Program-made: the position numbers and the translations under genes | Shown here: positions 43,300 to 56,317 of the stretch, piece by piece | How the letters are laid out: each line of letters begins with the position of its first letter | Numbering within the stretch: position 1 is the first letter of the stretch | Notes under the pieces: generated by a model | What the model was told of the DNA's origin: nothing | The model's input: the letters and a program-made list of their open reading frames with translations, nothing else | Database searches by the model: none | Assembly: GCF_000150275.1 (NCBI RefSeq) | Contig: NW_002060947.1 | Span: 8,454,068 to 8,518,067, forward strand | Reading direction: 5' to 3' | Length of the DNA stretch: 64,000 nucleotides | DNA from: Trichoplax adhaerens | Taxonomy: Eukaryota > Placozoa > Uniplacotomia > Trichoplacea > Trichoplacidae

Positions 43300-43958
43300 A
43301 AATTTCTGCTTTATGTTATGTTTTTGCCGTTATCGTATAAGTCCGCAGTTGAAGGACTGCTCGCCTGATTAATGGTTACTGTTTTGCACAGAAAATTCCA
43401 TTTGTCGACATTGTATAGGCTTAAACTGGTAGAATATAGTGACTTAACTTAAGCATCTTTATGCAGACAGATTTTCGTTACTCTTACCGGAAATTTATTT
43501 CGCACAAGCAACTATTTGCTGATGGTAAAAGATATATGCATAAAAATTAGTAATATGTGAGTAATGGGTGTCAAACATGCTACAAAATGCATTTTTAACT
43601 ACTAGAAATTTTCTCTAGGTATTATTTTCATAGCTTGGTATTTAAAATGACGGGATAATAAAATCTTTTACGTGCATATTATATATAATGCAACTGTATC
43701 ATCGATAGAGTATTATCGTTAAATAAAATATTTATTGATGTTGAAAAAAATAATACACCTATATAACTATTAAAGGCTATTCTATGGAGTTTAGATACGA
43801 AATGGCAAAGAATAATGAGCACCTATTCAATACCACAAAAGACTGCATTTTATATACGAATTGAAGCATTACATTTTGGGATAGAATTCAAGGGTTATAT
43901 CTAGACCTTGCTTTCTTCGTATAAGAGTAACTAATTGTGCTACTAATTCTTGCTAGCC
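43300..43958. repeat. 3' flank of intact NT5E gene, duplicated at 40.4-41.8 kb
   Basis: Direct repeat partner of the proximal copy. Similarity runs up to and slightly into the last codons of the nucleotidase gene. The ~750 bp extra block of the proximal copy is absent here. Confidence 0.8.
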
Positions 43959-46900
43959 TTAGTTAATGGCCAAAATAAGTATTAATGATATGAGAAAGAT
44001 TAAGGTCTTATTAAGTTGTTGCATAGTAATTGCTGAGTTAACACATCCCGGAAGTGTTGATGTGGGTTGTGGCGGTGAAGCGGTTTGGTTTATAAAACGA
44101 ATGCGATCTTCAATTCCGATATTAATGGGTGATAGTTTCTTAACATAGGTAGTAACCACGTCTGTATCAAGATATCCTGTAATTTGATACGATGTTCTGT
44201 TATCACGAAACATGTAATAGCCATCACCACCACTAGCCAAGAAAGTGTTTATTGCGATTTTATAATTTTGATTGTCAATTAAGGGACCATAACTTGGTAC
44301 ATTGCACTTATTACAGCGAGCTTCTACTTTTACCACACGATTCATAGGGTTATTGTTTAGATTATATGTTACTCTCAAACCTAATTTTATCAATTTTTAC
44401 AAATAATTTCAAATTAGATAGAAGCTATCAGAAATATTAATTTTGAGTTAGTTAAATGAATACGGTGCTTTACTGTACTAACCTGACATTTGCAAAAATC
44501 GTCCAGGGGTGGATATTGTACTGTAATCTCTCACTGATACTTCTAATGCTTGTCTAATAAACATTCCCTTAATTTCCAGTACGTCAATACTGTTGCGGAA
44601 TGGTAAAACTGTTAAGATATCCCCCACGGTAACGGCCCCTGTATGATGACAATTTAATTTTGAAATTTATATAATGAGTACAAACATTAATCTATAGCGA
44701 TATAATTTATGGCTAATTTATTGCCTATGACTAGATTTTACGACAATGTTTGATTAAAAGTATCATCGAGTAAAGTGTCATTTTTTCTAAACATACCTGG
44801 TGGTCTAGTTGGATCGATAGGGCTCCGAATGCCACCACCATTCATAACTGCAATACCAACATCAGTCCAGGATGCTGATGTAGGATTTTTTAAGTATTGA
44901 TGAACCATGGCATCCGTTATAAGATTACCTAGATTAGATTCTCGTAGGCGTACTGTAGATCGCTGACCATCTAAGAATACATAAGTCTAATGGAGAAATT
45001 TATGTAATAATAGCTTGGTCATCATTGATCGATTTCTAAACTATTTCTAATAATATAAGTTCATTCTGTGTATTTATTCATATCTGTGAAAGTTATGCAT
45101 TCTTCTAACTTAGGTCAAGATGTGATGCAGAGCTGCAATTGTGTTGAATGGATTAGTATTGACGTAAATTACCTTGCCAATTTCTTTTTGTGTTTCACTG
45201 GTGACTTGTTTTTTGTATTCGGTAACCATGGCTTGAACAGTACCATCCTTAGCGATAGAACTATTTAACAAGATAGGATTTCCTCCATAGCTTTTGACCT
45301 CGCCGAAATTGTCGAAGACAACTGATTTCGTTTATTGTTTAATAGAAGGATAATAAAACATTTCAAATCTCCAATCCTTTCTCGTAAAATACTTTCAGAC
45401 TATTTATAATCTTTATTCAATTTATGTTACAAGCCACAGTTAAGGGCAGATAATTACCTTGTAAATCACCCAAGTATTTTCCAAAGTAGAAATCTTGAAC
45501 GACCAGAACTTTTCTGCTCGAATTATAACTAGGATTGATGACCGTCGGGTAGGGACCTACTGGAACTTCATTAGACGGAGGAGTTCCTGTGTACAAAAAT
45601 GTGTCGGTATGGCCGCCGACAACGATGTCTACACCGACGACTTTGTCTGCAATGGCTTTGTCCATATCAAATCCTATTTTTAAATTGCAAAAGGAATGCA
45701 TTTTAATGTAAAGGTACAGAATCTTACTAATGGTTTTTGCTTGCTAGATTGCTTAAACTCTGTTTACTATACCAAGTTCTTCATATTTTATCATTTGGAC
45801 CTATGATGACTCTATTGTCGATATATTTTTCATCATACAGTATTATTACTTAGATGTTTGATAATATTAAAGCTTACCTGCATGTCCTAAAGCAATAATA
45901 ATGTTAATACCCTGTTGAGCTAACTTCGTTGCTTCCTCTTGGACCGCAGCTATAACACTGTTAAAAATAACATCTGGCCCAGGATTGGAAATCTCCGTTG
46001 TATCGGCTGTTATATATCCAATAACGCCAACTTTTTGGCCATTAAATGTAAAGGTAGTTGATTTACTGAGCTTGGAATCAAGTGCGGGTGTTTTACTAGC
46101 ATTGATATTGGCCGATAAGATTGGAAATGTTGTATTTTCTAAAAAGGGTAATAGCCCACTAACTTTGTTATCGAATTCGTGGTTACCAAGGGCCTAAAAA
46201 GTTATTTAAAAGCTTATTTTTTATTTTGGATACTTAATTTATTTAATTCGTGATAGATAACTACTAGAGCAAGTATTATTATTGTTCACTGTTGAAGTAT
46301 TAATATGTATGAAATTATAGGCGTTAAGTAATAGACTGATATTAAAATAAATGATGACTTATAGTTGAAGATTTTAAGGGTTTAGCGGCTACATATAGAT
46401 TTTCACTGTTTGACATGAAATTAGTGTTGGAAATTTGATCGAAATTTATTTTATACCAGAAAATTTTAATTCAGTAGTTATTACTGGTAATTCGGTATAC
46501 ATAAGTAGAGTTAAGTCAATTGCTTCTATCATATTCAGTTGCTTAACTTGTTTTGTACTATATGAAAAGTATTGCATAGTTTGTAAAATGTACCAGGGTA
46601 GTATTTTACCTAAATCATTATTACTATTTGTACTAGTTGGATACGCTAGCGATGAGTAGTAAGTATTCGCCTTTGGCTAGGAATTAAATTACTACCGGGA
46701 TCTTAGCGACAATTCTCTCTGTTATATCAATGATTTTGTAAAGTAACGATGTTCTTTCCACTCTATTCTTAGTCTAATGTATACTGTTGAACCTGGGCCT
46801 GTATCGTTATATCAGCTTTTTAGATAAAATATGCTAATTATATAGTTACTAAATTACGAAATTATAAATAAATATCTAGACTGTAATGCTGAACGCTGGA

Positions 46901-47310
46901 TTTAAGGTTTCGACTTAAAATTATGGTTTCAAAATTAGACTAATGATAGGTTGAAAGCATACCATAGCTGAGTAACCAAGTTGATTCATAAAATTACTGC
47001 AAGCGGTGCCTTTAAATACGTAGAACCACAACGTTCCCTGAAATTGATCTCCGGCATCTAACAGAAGAACGCTTGATCTTTCGCCTCTAATTTTATTAAT
47101 CATGGTAGCACGTCTCGCTACGCCCCCAAAGCATCTTCCATTTTGCGCATCAGAGCTACTGCAACTTCCACCAAATCGATTTGCTTCTTCGAAACGGGCA
47201 TGGACATCATTGGTGTGCAATATCGTCAAATTAAAATCGGCAGTGGTGGAAAGTGCCACACAGGCAATGATGAACAAAAATGTAAGATTGATTGTAATCA
47301 GCTTTTGCAT
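43959..47310 (-). CDS. NT5E: Ecto-5'-nucleotidase (CD73-like), GPI-anchored, 7 exons
   Basis: Exons on the minus strand: 46963-47310, 45878-46193, 45458-45673, 45173-45321, 44797-44986, 44483-44638, 43959-44380. Sum 1797 nt, 598 aa, close to vertebrate CD73. The enzyme hydrolyses extracellular AMP to adenosine. Features in order are a signal peptide (residues ~1-24), ILHTNDVHAR (metal ligands D, H), LLLDAGDQFQGT, GNHEFD (catalytic Asn-His pair), ALGHAG and VVGGHTDTFLYTG (metal-binding His), MNGGGIRSPID, LPF, FLQMSG, and FLASGGDGYYMF of the nucleotide-binding C-terminal domain. The last ~18 residues are hydrophobic (IFLISLILILAIN), typical of a GPI-anchor signal. All junctions are GT-AG with closing phases. 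All metal-site motifs are intact, so it should be active. The locus is flanked by direct-repeat relics of a second copy. Confidence 0.97.
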
Positions 47311-47489
47311 TTTTTCCGGATTGAATTGATCACTCGATCAGCTAGAAAAGGAAAATTCTTGTTTGGGTATCTTCAAAAAGAATACGATCACAATTCTATA
47401 TTAATACTTTTAAAGTACTATAATAAAAAGTAGAAAAATTTTGATCGATAAGGAATAGTACAGAACATAATAGTCATATAATAAGCTAC

Positions 47490-49020
47490 TACTAGGTGAT
47501 TAAAATTCAAAATCAATTGCGAAATAACTAGTTCAAGTCAGGCAGTAATAAAGTCACAGTATTATAGCTATCATATAGTCTTATAATCTCAAGTAATAGT
47601 TTTAGTTTGTGCTAGTTTACTGCAATCTATTTAGTTCTAAATACCGTTACTATTAAAATCTAATAGTATATCACAAAGGAAAGCTTCCTACCCTAAATGG
47701 TAATGTATTTAGCAGCAGTCTTGCTCTTTAATTCGTAAGTGATATCAAATCCAAGGAATAGTTTTTACTTTTTGAATTTTATCGCAAGCAAGGCGTTTTC
47801 CACAGCAGCAGGTAGATTTGTCAAAGGAAAGAAATACAAAGCTTCTATATCGTTTTAATAAATAGCAACGACCATTCTTCCTTACTCAAACAATAATAAC
47901 TTATATATTATAAATGCTTTAAGCTGTTAGAATCACAAACTAAACAATTTATGAGTTGTATTATTAAATTTTACTTATCGCGCGGTAGCTTTAGGCAAGA
48001 TTGTATCATAATAAAATTGTGAATTGATGAATCAACAAGTAATAATAATTAATATTAAGGATAGTCTTCTATTATGTAACGCATGTAGTAGTATAGTCGA
48101 AGGTATCCTAAATAGCTACAGCTAACAATAGCCACTGCTGTTCTTAAAACTCATTTGGTTATGAAATAGAACCATTCATAAGCTTCTATAGACAGCTATG
48201 AAAGTGTATATGATAGACATACTGTGATAATTGTATAGATTGATTTTTAATGTAAAGCTTTATTTTGCTCGATCTATCCATTTTTACTTTGTTTTCTTAA
48301 TAATATCATGAATCTGATATTAAAAGGCTGTTAAAGTCACTTTTGTAACACAGAAACTACTTTTAACGTCAGCTAAGTACAGACTCCAAAGATAACTTAA
48401 ACCAAAACGAGAACTCTTGCTATTATGAAAAGTATTTTGCTTATATACCTTCTACCTATTCGAGAGCAGCTACAGCAAATATACCATTATGCATGGAAAT
48501 TAATACGATAAACAATATTATCTACCATATATTCTTAGATCTAAATTAGTATAACTTTAAGCTCTACTTTTAAAATACATAATAGTACACATGTAGTACA
48601 AGACTAACTATGATCAAAACATGATTTGATCTTTAGGCTCTCTTATGAATTAAGTATCTAACTAATTATTAACTGTCTACATACTCGTATATAGCATAAC
48701 TTGTAGAGATACGAGTACCGTGGCAAAGGAGTATTACGTTACGTAGTGTTTAGAAGTGACGGGAACGATCTCGCTACTGGATTAATGATTATACTTTTGC
48801 ATTGATGAAATCTTGATCAATTTCTTATATAAAAATTATTAAAATTTTATGATTTAAAGCAAATTAATTCAGAAACTCTAGTTTAATCATGCATCAAGTA
48901 GAAATAATTCGTTAGGAATTAACAGTATAGACTGGGTTAGAATTTGAGAAATAGGATTCTCAATATAAGAATAAAATGATTCAATTTTCGATCAGCATCT
49001 AGAAGTTCGGAAGATTGTTA
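47490..49020. repeat. 5' flank of intact NT5E gene, duplicated at 41.8-42.95 kb
   Basis: Direct repeat partner of the proximal copy. Matching blocks include AATTCAAAATC, CTAGTTCAAG, CAGTAATAAAGTCACAGTATT, TTTAATTCGTAA, TTTTCCACAGCAGC, CTAAATA, GAACGATCTCG, TTAGAATTTGA and TCAGCATCTA. Several hundred bases in the middle (about 48200-48720) align poorly. Confidence 0.78.
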
Positions 49021-50809
49021 CGAGCTAGGAATAACCTTAACTTGCAACAAGGATTGAGAGAGTGATTTCTACCCTTTACTACTGTTATTTAGAATACCAG
49101 TCAATTGGTATTCCAAGACAGATAGGGTTTAACGTAGGAAGACGTTCAAGACTTACTAGAAAATCACAATCTAATTTATTGTCGACGAACTCGCCGTTTA
49201 TATAGGTTTCGGACCTAAAACCGGCTTAGCTATAAAAGCCACCTCGTCTATTAGAAATTAACCAATTTAATATCCTAAAGAGATTCTATCTGTACAGATT
49301 AGATACAGTCTAATCCTACTAAGTTTACTGTAACAGTATTAAAATAATCAATGCTTATTAATAGTTTAACAGATGCATATACAGCTATCCTATTAAAACG
49401 TTTCCTCTAAACTTAGGAATTGTACTTTGAACCTTAACAACTTGGAAGTGATAGATATAATCCAGTTTAGCTGGTTGTCAACTACTGTTTTAGCCTATGT
49501 AATCCTAAATTAAGAATATCACTGTTAGCGACTAAAATTACAATTAAGGAGACCGCGAAATATATATAGAACGTAACTTAGAAATAAAGTATACATCACG
49601 AAGATTACTTTCGTGACAAAGATACACCCACCTAATGTGTTATTTAATTTGTTTTCAAGCCTATTATAACTCTAATAAATCTCAGAAAACGATCTAAGAT
49701 TTGATTTAAGTTTATGATATACTTTGGATGCAACTTATAAGAATAAGACTGTTTTAATATGCTCTGAATGAATCTTGTGTTACCCTAGTGATGAATTAGA
49801 CCAGATTTGCTACATATTCGATTTAATTGATAAATCTAATTTTAGCATGAATTCCTAATTAGCACTCCTTATTCCATTAAATTAACAGATTGATCATACA
49901 AAATAAATTAAAAAAACACGTTAATGTCGCAGAATAGTGATAATTTACTCCATTTCTATTCTATTTGAAGTCTATCCAGCAATAACTACAATACTAGATA
50001 CTGGTACTGAATTATTCATCATTTGCATATTGATTTTTTGCCTATGGTACTACTAATTCATACGCGAATTCAATAATCACTTAGTTGGTTAACTTGAGAA
50101 CCGTTTATAATATCCATAACGATAGACTACTTATGACTTCGGACACTGCTGCTAGATAATTTGTTCCAGCATCCTAGTCGATTGCTATATCTACAATAAT
50201 GTTGTTTTGATCGCATACCCAATCTACATGATCAACAATCAATGTTAATAGTACCGGTAGTTTAACTGAGGCAAATAAAGTGATACTAATCATTCAGAAT
50301 TTGAATTCTATTCCAAAAGCAAAGAAGTGTTTTGTTCTATCTTCATGTTAGGAATGCAATGGAATATAAATTATAACCATGCTTAGTAGTAATAACATTC
50401 ATCTTTCATCAATAACCAACAATAATCCGTTGCCATGTTAGTTGTATTTTCTTTGTGTAATATTCTTTTCAACAGTTTTGTTAGCATAAATTTCAATGCA
50501 TTGACAAGTTACGTCACGAGCGTTGTTTTGCACCCTGTTGATTCTGTTTAATTATTTCAAGCGTTGATTTATTATAAAAAGCATTAAACTTAGAAAGGGA
50601 ATGGGATAAAAAAATTAAATAGTCAAATCCTTGTTATTTCATCATATACATCAACAGTTAGTGACACTGCTAATGACTACCTGAGTGCTTTTCCAAATAA
50701 TCGTTGATGAACCTTTGCAGATTAGATACACTTCGTAAATCTACTTCGATGGATGATTCAGTGAAAAATTTCTTATGCTAAAGTTATCTAGCCGATTCTA
50801 ATCAACACC
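49021..50809. other. Intergenic between divergent NT5E and alpha-arrestin genes
   Basis: No gene recognised on either strand. This is the upstream side of both flanking genes (NT5E on -, alpha-arrestin on +), so promoters presumably lie here. No specific element could be assigned. Confidence 0.5.
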
Positions 50810-53800
50810 ATGTTACCTTTTGTAAGAATATTTGCTATCGAATTAAGCCAAACTGAAGAAGTTTATTATCCTGGCCAAGCTATACAAGGGACTGTTATTC
50901 TGGTATTAAAGAAAGATATTCAAATTTATCGCATTAAAGTTCGCTTATTTGGAAGAGCTAAATCCAGAATACAACATTATGATCGTCGTCAGGATAAATG
51001 GAAAACTTATACAGAAGAAGAAGTTTTCGTCGATGATGCTAAATCCGTATTTGGCCAAGGTTTTTTAATGATGATTTATTCATAGATAATTAGATTCATC
51101 GGTAGACATGATATTATTAAGCATTTTCCTGCTTGAAATTTCTTTAAGCCGGTAGTCTTCTTAATTTTTATTTTCTTTAAAATGATTTAGTATAAGTTAT
51201 TTAATTAGGCTTACTCTACTGTAATTTTCGGATACTTAGCAATTTTAATAGTTAAAATAGGTTAGTTTGCTGTAGGCATAAGATAGTAGACAAATTTTTT
51301 CTCTATCATTAACAAAATTGACTATTGTCCTAGCGTTGCTATACAAGGATCGGAATTAGAAGTAGTATAAACCAAATATATGAGCAACAAAGTTATTAAC
51401 AGGTTATAATCATATGAAGGGCTTCAACATATCAGATTTGATTGGATGATATATGATTATTATCATTGATTTTTGAAATTATGAATAACATAATCTCTAT
51501 AGCAGCATCTTACATACATGGCAATAATGCCATGAAATCTTTTCTGTAAAAGTTTTTTTTTCCAGTAACAATATATCCAGTTTGTGAATTTCGTGGCTTG
51601 CGAATTAGGAGTCGGTAGTGAAATGTGTTGAATTAATTCTGATTTACCTTAATTAATTTCTGAGAAGTAGTGTTAACATGAGACTTAAATGTACACTTTT
51701 GCTCTAAATAATTCATTTCGTGAAAGAAATGACGCAGCAATATAGCCCTTTTACTTAGCTAAGAATAGAGTTTTATTACATGCTTTCAATCTTTATGAGT
51801 GCTGGTTTATTATTTGAATCATTTAACTGAAGATTTTTTACAAATTTTCTACACAAACTTAGAATCAGCTAAGAAGGAAGAATCAGGAAATACTTTAGAA
51901 AAAGGAAGACACGATTTTCAATTTCATTTTAATTTACCCAATGCCAAACTGCCTTCGTCATATGAAGGTAGTAAAGGCAATAATATTCGCTATTTTATTG
52001 AAGCTTGGATCGAAATGAAGGAAGAAAATAGCAATCCAATCGTTACGAAAACATTTACTGTGTTAGAATATATTGACTGCAACTTAGTGGATCGAAGAGT
52101 AAGTAAGCTTAAATTATTATTCAGCTATCCTTTGAATTTCCTCAGTTCAAAATCGTAAACAGGTCAATATTTATTCTGCCCAATATCCTGTTTGGATAGT
52201 CGATTCAAAACATGATAGTATCGTAAATAACATTAATTTAAAGTACAGATCACTTTAGGTTACAGATTAAATATGATAGTTATTTAAGTGGTACATTAAA
52301 AATCTAGTTTTATAGACACTGACCTTGTTTTGACTGAGATTTTCCTAAGGCTGTTGTCAATTAATTGTATCTTAGACAACATTCTTTCCCAATTATTTTT
52401 TGCAAATAGTGTTAAGCTTCCGTCATCGTCTGTAGAAAAATAATTTATTTTAATCTTTAGAACTTTTAATTAATCACTATTAGAAAATATGCAATTAATT
52501 ATTAAGTTAGCTTATTACAGTATTATTCTATAACATGAAATCAGTACTGTATAGTCGAGTTACTAATCGTGAGAGAAAATTAAGTTTATAGCTTTTGTCT
52601 CTTTATTTCTATCGCATCTAATGTAAAATGAAACAGGATTGATTTAGGCTTCATATTAATAGCAATAGTTAAGACTATCCCTTTTGGGATTAAAAATGTA
52701 CCTTACATTAATTGTATCAAAGCTTAAAAAAATATTAGGAAAATCAATGTAACAATTAATAAGCAATACTTTGAAACTTTGTAATAACTCGTAATTATCT
52801 AGTACAAAATTCCACATGAAAACCTAGATAAATTTATAGCTGGCAAATACTTGTGTAAAGTTAAGTAACTAAACCATTACGCAAAGATAGAAAAGAAAAT
52901 AATATTCCGCCTTTAAGAGTTCGAAGCTTAGCAATCTCTTAAATGGAGTGAATTTATGATTCAGTTTTAGTTAGTTGAAAGCATATAACTAGGTTCAGTA
53001 AATTAGTACCTTTCTTTATATCATTGCTCTAAACTTTACGATATTCTTGTCATATCGATGGTAGTAATTAGAAATAAACTACTAAATTATGAAATAAGGA
53101 AACAGTAACACTCATAAAAGCTGTAGAGCAGTTTGTATGCAGGTCAGAAATTTGGACTTTAGTTGCTTAATCCCATTTTTACGCTTACTATACAATTTAG
53201 ACTCCTTATGCTGTAATGGAGGCAGAAAAATATTTTTGCTGTTTCCTTTGCCGCCATGGACCTCTTCGAATTTTAGCATCGCTCGATCGCAAAGCGTATT
53301 GTCCAGGCGAAAATATTCATCTTCGAGAAATCCAAATCGAAAATAATTCCAATGTGGCTGTTGATGCTGTCAAAATGAAATTAGTTCAGAGTGTCCTATA
53401 TAAAGCTAGAGGTAACTTTATAAGATGATTTAGTATCGACCATAGTTGGGCGTGTGTTTGTGTGAACACAGCAATACGGTAATTCAGACTTTTTTAATTA
53501 AAATGGCAGCGATAACTTTATAATAGCTATGTCTTATGTTTGATATCTTTTACTAGGTCGACGTAGTAAAGGAGAAAAGATTTATGCTAATAAAAAAACG
53601 ACACTTCCTTTATCAAAGGATACGGCTACCTTAAAGAATGAAACTTTAACTATTCCAGCACTACCGCCAACTATTACATCGCGCCCAATTTCAATCAGTT
53701 ACTTTGTTAAGGTAAGGCATTAGTAGAATTTTTACTGCAGTAATTATTTCCGGCTAATCATAGTACCAACTTCTAACTGATTCTTAAGCAGAGCTGTAAT

Positions 53801-54799
53801 AATAGACCAAACATTTATTCATATGTAGTAATAGCTGCTATATTTTTATATTATTGTTTTACTCGTTAGATACTCCTACAGCAGTTTGTAAATTAAATCT
53901 ATTTTTATACAGCTGAACCTTATTTATTTCAACTAATAACACAACATGCCATCTTGATACGAAACTTCACTAGCAATATTTATGGCAATGATTTAGGCTA
54001 TGTTATTTCATACAGTAAAGTCATGTGCATCCATACTAAGAGTTACAGAATGATTATTACAAATTAATATTGAAGATTAAGCACTCATTTAATTTTACCC
54101 AACAATTGTAATTAATTCTTTTTACATTAGTGTATATATATCAGTAATTATTGTTATTGATTAATAAAAGCTATCTTTGCAATTTTTCACCTATTCTATG
54201 AAAATAGGTCTATTTAGATATTCCACGAGCATTTGATCTACATTTAACATTTCCAATTGAAATTGCTACCATTCCTATTCAACGTACAAGAAGCATAGTC
54301 CATTCACTACTACTAGATCCAAATGCTATTAATAACGCTTTGTTATCGTCATCACTAGCATTAAAAGAATCAGAAATGGAGGAAAATGATGCTGATGAAA
54401 ATGTTATTACAACACAACCTAAGCCAGTCTTAGGGCCTATAGCAAAATTTAAAACGAATGATTCTATTGCCTCAGCATTATCCTGTTAGTATGAAATAGC
54501 TGATGGTATCAAGGGAATTAAAATCATTGTATAATTAATGTCTTGAATAGACTTGAAATTTAAAATCATTGTTGAGATACTGATCTTGTCTATTTCATAT
54601 TGCAGCTCATCCTCTCATTGCAGTTACTCCTTGTGGTGCTACACTTAATTATCAGCCTTGTGTGGATAGAAATCTCTTTATAAAAGATAATTTACAGGAT
54701 AACTTACAATCTGAAGATACTACAAGCATCATTAGCATGGATGATCGATTCATTCCACAATATACATATGTTAAACCAATTAAGCTGGATAATGATTAG
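50810..54799 (+). CDS. Alpha-arrestin (arrestin-domain-containing protein), 6 exons
   Basis: Exons: 50810-51059, 51863-52098, 53201-53411, 53557-53711, 54208-54484, 54606-54799 (1323 nt, 440 aa). Alpha-arrestins are cytosolic adaptors that steer membrane proteins to ubiquitin ligases and endocytosis. Arrestin N domain: VYYPGQAIQGTVIL, IKVRLFGRAK, then LEKGRHDFQFHFNLPNAKLP, IRYFIEAWIEM and TVLEYIDCN. Arrestin C domain: EKYFCCFLCRHGPLRI, ASLDRKAYCPGENIHLREI, IENNSNVAV, VKMKLVQSVLYKA, ISISYFVK, and YLDIPRAFDLHLTFPIEIATIP. The C-tail has an acidic stretch (ESEMEENDADEN) and ends QYTYVKPIKLDND. The PPxY motifs that recruit NEDD4-type ligases in most family members are not seen. Exon 5 ends at TCCT|GTTAGT; retaining that intron would stop translation at once. 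The exon 1 donor (G|GTTTTT) is weak but the only one that keeps frame. Family assignment is secure; cargo is unknown. Confidence 0.93.
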
Positions 54800-56317
54800 A
54801 GAATGAGTGTACAGTTATTTATTAATCAAGGCCTATATTATAATAACTTGATCTTACATCTAAACTCTAAAATTCGATAAATTTGAATATTTACTCATTA
54901 CTGCCAGAGATCTCTCATTTGATATTAATTTAAAAGTATATTTTATACTGATGCCACGTAGCGTTAAATTGCGCGTATATTAGAAGTAATAACCTAATTT
55001 ATTTGATAAGATTTATGAGTTATTACTAGCACAACTATAGATTATTAAGCGTTTAAATTGTCATTAAAAGGCATTAAAGGCGGTAACTGAGTTGGCCTTT
55101 TTTACGTAACTGATTCATCGGATTAAATCATTAGATGCCACATACACATTACTGTTTATGTAATGGATGACTTGGAAATAGGATAGGATAGTGTGCGGTA
55201 TTATGTCCATATGGCACCTTGTAATTGTATTTATTGTCAATGTAATATGTCGCATAGTTTTGACAGTTAAACTTTGCTAATAATGACGTTGCTTATAAGT
55301 AAATCTAATGAAAGAAGATTGCTGTTATATGCCAAGCCAGCATATATAAATAATTACTGATATGATTTAGATAGTTAATCAGAGTATTAGAATAAATCTG
55401 GACAAGTTCACACCTGGTTAGTTTAATTACCTGTGCCAGATATACGATAACATTCTAAAATAGGCCAAAGCACCTATGATAACTATTTAATCTTGAAAAG
55501 GAAGCCTATGCTGTGAATTTGCTTAAAATATAGGATCACTCTTATTTAATACTAAATTATATTCTCACAAATTAACTCTATGACAACGGGAAAAAAGCAA
55601 AAGCCTACGAGTAATCTAATAACTTAAACGCTCTTTACTAAAAGCAAAGCATACATACAGTAAAGTACACTACAGTCTGAACTTTTATTGGTACGAACCC
55701 ATTTATAACACTTTCTTACTAGAACTGCTTCCATTTATATATGAACCATCTAACTTGTAAATAAACACAATACAATCTAATTATTATACCTTTCTAGGGA
55801 AAATATCTCGGCCTTTAATGTTCTTAACAATTCTCAATAGCTTTTCCGTTAATAAATATTTTAACTCATTATTCATACATAGCTTCAATTTATGCGTGAT
55901 TGCACTTGGGTTAACTATGATTAACAAGAAATTAAATCATCTTACTACCGCCTACACACATTTAATGGATTGCATAGAATAAAGAGTGTTAGTGGGCTTT
56001 GGTTGATGATAAAACGGTAAAGCATAGATACGCTCCTATACCTAGCACTGAGTGTTACCAATAACTATGCTCTCTGATTGTGGCTGATGGAAATTGTTAA
56101 TACTCTAACCGCTACTGACATAATTCACAGATAGCCGTAGTTTGAGCTGCTGTTCTATATATAATGAAATATAGTCAGCGCAATTAAATGCGACACTGTA
56201 CAATTGACTATACAACTAACACAGAAATAAAGCTATACTTAAAATCATCACCCTGAAAGCCGGTAATTATGTTTTGTTAAGTCAATTTCACAATCGACGT
56301 CAAAAGGAAGTTCATAG
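54800..56317. other. Intergenic; no recognised gene
   Basis: 3' flank of the alpha-arrestin gene and of the GPCR pseudogene. I see no coding sequence, repeat or RNA gene here. Confidence 0.5.

Noticed and set aside
47102-47433. Plus-strand frames overlapping NT5E exon 1
   Set aside because: They are shadows of the nucleotidase N-terminus, which carries the metal-binding motifs on the minus strand.
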